DNA from: CAINVV01 sp964506325
Lineage (GTDB): Bacteria > Bacteroidota > Bacteroidia > Bacteroidales > Prolixibacteraceae
Length of the DNA stretch: 6,157 nucleotides
Assembly (NCBI GenBank): GCA_964506325.1
Contig: CAZDLO010000160.1
Span: 1-6,157 of the forward strand
Reading direction: 5' to 3'
Shown here piece after piece: positions 5,559-6,157 of the stretch. Positions within the stretch are counted from its first letter, which is position 1. Each line of letters opens with the position of its first letter. Below the pieces are notes generated by a model. That model ran no database searches, had not been told where the DNA came from, and was given only the letters and a program-made list of their open reading frames with translations. The position numbers and the translations under genes were made by a program.

Positions 5559-6157
5559 ATGATGACTAAGAAAAAAGAAGAACACAAGAAATACTACAAG
5601 GAAAATTTGTACTCAAAGGACCAGAAAGACAGAATCCAGCCGGAAGACGGGGCCAAAAATGAGCAGGGAAACAAGGAGCCGGATGGCGACGCCGCCAGCA
5701 GTGAAACAGAACTCGAAAACAAAATTGCCGAACTTTCGGCCGGCCTTGCAGCAAGTAATGACAAATATATCCGCCTCTCGGCTGAATTTGACAACTTTCG
5801 CAAGCGTACCCTGAAAGAGAAGATGGACCTGATGAAAACTGCCTCAGAAAATGTACTGGTTAATTTTTTGCCTGTCATTGACGATGTGGAACGTGCCATG
5901 AACGCCATAGAGATTTCCGATAATCTTGAGACAACAAAAGAAGGTATAAACTTGATATACAATAAATTCAAAGACTTTACGAAACAAAATGGGGTCATCG
6001 AGATGGAGGCAAAAGGTTTGGTACTCGATACAGACAAGCATGAAGCCATCACCAAGATGCCTGCTACCGGTGAAGAGTTAAAAGGGAAAAACATTGAGGT
6101 AGTCCAAAAAGGTTATCTGTTGAACGATAAAGTAATACGCGTTGACAAAGTTGCGAT
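5559..6157 (+). CDS. grpE: Nucleotide exchange factor GrpE, nearly complete (last codons outside window)
   Basis: GrpE is the cytoplasmic cofactor that opens the nucleotide site of DnaK (Hsp70) to release ADP, completing the DnaK-DnaJ chaperone cycle. The frame runs 199 codons to the right edge. Residues 1-48 are a charged, Lys/Glu/Asp-rich disordered tail; about 50-95 is the long dimer coiled coil (with AEFDNFRKRT, 75-84); 100-140 forms the helical bundle (NFLPVIDDVERAM, 102-114); and 145-199 is the beta wing that contacts DnaK (DTDKHEAITKMPA, 157-169; KGYLLNDKVIRVDKV, 184-198). The family normally ends a few residues after this last motif, so little is missing. Two adjacent in-frame ATGs (5559 and 5562) make the start ambiguous by one residue. 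A GAGGAGA (5525-5531) lies too far upstream to act as a ribosome site. A 104-bp gap from murA and its own promoter candidate suggest separate, stress-linked control. dnaJ commonly follows in this phylum. Confidence 0.97.
   Translation, partial: MMTKKKEEHKKYYKENLYSKDQKDRIQPEDGAKNEQGNKEPDGDAASSETELENKIAELSAGLAASNDKYIRLSAEFDNFRKRTLKEKMDLMKTASENVLVNFLPVIDDVERAMNAIEISDNLETTKEGINLIYNKFKDFTKQNGVIEMEAKGLVLDTDKHEAITKMPATGEELKGKNIEVVQKGYLLNDKVIRVDKVA

Noticed and set aside
5594..6094. 166-codon open frame on the minus strand opposite grpE
   Set aside because: It lies entirely within the clearly coding grpE frame; its Ser/Phe-rich translation reflects antisense of Lys/Glu-rich codons and shows no recognisable domain.

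Overview
The window is a chromosomal housekeeping stretch from a member of the Bacteroidota, most likely the order Bacteroidales. Three things point there. A DUF4290-family gene, a family I know only from this phylum, sits directly before murA. Three upstream regions carry TAnnTTTG boxes, the -7 element of the phylum's primary sigma factor, two of them with a TTTG box 18-19 bp upstream. Start codons lack Shine-Dalgarno sequences. Finer placement is not possible from this sequence.

Layout. Positions 1-927 (minus strand) hold the first 309 codons of a secreted, multi-domain adhesin-like protein with Ig/PKD-type modules; it runs off the left edge. A 178-bp divergent intergenic region (928-1105) carries promoter candidates for both directions and an operator-like inverted repeat. 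Positions 1106-3427 (plus) encode a complete UvrD/PcrA-type SF1A helicase that appears to start at TTG. A 92-bp gap with a canonical Bacteroidota promoter leads to a DUF4290 protein (3520-4134) and, 15 bp later, murA (4150-5454). These two are very probably co-transcribed. A 104-bp gap (5455-5558) contains a sigma-54-like promoter and TGTC half-sites before grpE (5559 to the right edge), which lacks only its last few codons.

The intact genes serve DNA repair and conflict resolution (helicase), the first committed step of peptidoglycan synthesis (MurA) and Hsp70 nucleotide exchange (GrpE); the role of DUF4290 is unknown. They look like neighbours in a conserved housekeeping block rather than one pathway.

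I saw no mobile element, CRISPR array, tRNA or rRNA gene, or clear rho-independent terminator. I did not find a novel multi-gene system. The points most worth following are the Asp-for-Cys exchange in the MurA active-site loop, the regulatory region before grpE, and the uncharacterised DUF4290 gene fixed next to murA.
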